Under the pieces are notes generated by a model that saw only the letters and a program-made list of their open reading frames with translations, did not search any database and had not been told where the DNA came from. The translations under genes were made by a program, and so were the position numbers. This document shows, piece by piece, positions 63,446-64,000 of a stretch of DNA of 64,000 nucleotides (position 1 is its first letter; the number at the start of each line of letters is the position of its first letter). Origin of the DNA: Plecoglossus altivelis (Eukaryota; Chordata; Actinopteri; Osmeriformes; Plecoglossidae); the NCBI GenBank assembly GCA_036571765.1, contig BROE01000007.1:3415747-3479746 (forward strand), read 5' to 3'.

Positions 63446-64000
63446 AGGGTTAGGTGCATCCAAAATGTGTACGTGTGGGTGTTTGATGATGCTATGTTGA
63501 CCGGCCACGCCCGAGAATGTTGTATACACACTATCTACAGACATCAGGAATCTCAAAGAAACACACATACACATACAGACAGAGAGACGCAAACAATTGC
63601 ACACACATAACAACTGAGGGACACAGACACACACAAACATTGGCGCGTAACCACAGAGAAGCACAAACGCGCGCGTGCACACAGGCCTAGCCAGCGGGAC
63701 AGCCATGGGTAGACATAGGATACAGAAGGATGGAGGATTGCTGGGTCAAGCACCGCACTCTTCTGACAAGAGGAACATTTCCCAACTGTAAACGACCCCC
63801 CCCACCACCCCTCCCGGAGACATTGTTTGGGTTCATTTCCACCCGTTTCCACAGTCTAACATTACGGGGGGGGAGGGGGGGCGGGGGGGGGGTTTCATCC
63901 AGGAACATGTGGAGCCAGATGGGGATAGCTGGTGTAAAGTGATCTATCTGCCTGGGCGGATTCTTCCAGAAGTTGCCAGTCAGCAGCTCAAGCAGCTAGG

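Larger units (their letters stand above)
60853..64000. other. Region beyond the last recognised rasip1 exon
   Basis: Taken as the next rasip1 intron, since no exon continuing YYLTK was found. Contents: unique sequence to 61,460, a TG-rich block with TGTGTGTGTTTC units at 61,466-61,760, unique sequence, GA-rich DNA at 62,475-62,660, a 44-bp tandem repeat at 63,276-63,445 and a G-rich run near 63,866-63,891. Two weak minus-strand open segments are noted separately. Confidence 0.5.

Noticed and set aside
63955..64000. A plus-strand GFFQKL reading that recalls the FFRKL/FFQKL motif of the DIL domain
   Set aside because: An in-frame stop follows within ten codons, and the DIL exons that should precede it are absent, so the match is probably chance.

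Overview
The window looks like vertebrate nuclear DNA, almost certainly from a ray-finned (teleost) fish. It holds three multi-exon genes with GT-AG introns, fish-type SINE fragments and very heavy simple-sequence content. It is draft quality, with one run of 493 N. There is no prokaryotic operon, CRISPR array, phage or viral element. I rebuilt the gene models by hand from reading frame, splice sites and remembered human family members; no alignment was run.

Layout. Positions 1-4,440 are repeat-rich DNA without a recognisable gene. Positions 5,648-7,682 (minus) carry wfikkn2, a secreted WAP/Kazal/Ig/Kunitz/NTR antagonist of myostatin and GDF11, in two coding exons with a TATA box upstream. 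Positions 7,945-12,000 are mostly unique intergenic DNA. Positions 12,615-50,409 (minus) carry abcc3 (MRP3), an ABC exporter of organic-anion conjugates. I could place all 31 coding exon positions in consistent phase, giving 1,517 codons plus stop; its first intron is 12.6 kb. Positions 50,410-52,900 separate abcc3 from a divergently transcribed gene. Positions 52,901-60,852 (plus) carry the first ten coding exons of rasip1 (776 codons; RA domain, FHA-like domain, start of DIL). The rest of that gene is not seen before the window ends.

The three genes are unrelated in pathway: a growth-factor antagonist, a conjugate exporter and an endothelial Rap/Ras effector. From memory, ABCC3 and WFIKKN2 are also neighbours on human 17q21.33, so that linkage is probably ancestral; rasip1 beside abcc3 is not the human arrangement.

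The most interesting observations are in abcc3. (1) Two tandem, diverged versions of exon 23 (TMD2 transmembrane/coupling segment) share phases, and joining both would shift the frame into a stop, which predicts mutually exclusive splicing. (2) Intron 30 is largely a minisatellite built from copies of the exon-30/intron-30 junction, giving 13 decoy 5' splice sites. (3) A 42-bp VNTR in intron 15 is interrupted by a SINE. (4) The N gap is flanked by an exact 126-bp duplication, best read as an assembly error. I saw no clear undescribed molecular system; the exon pair is the best candidate for new biology.
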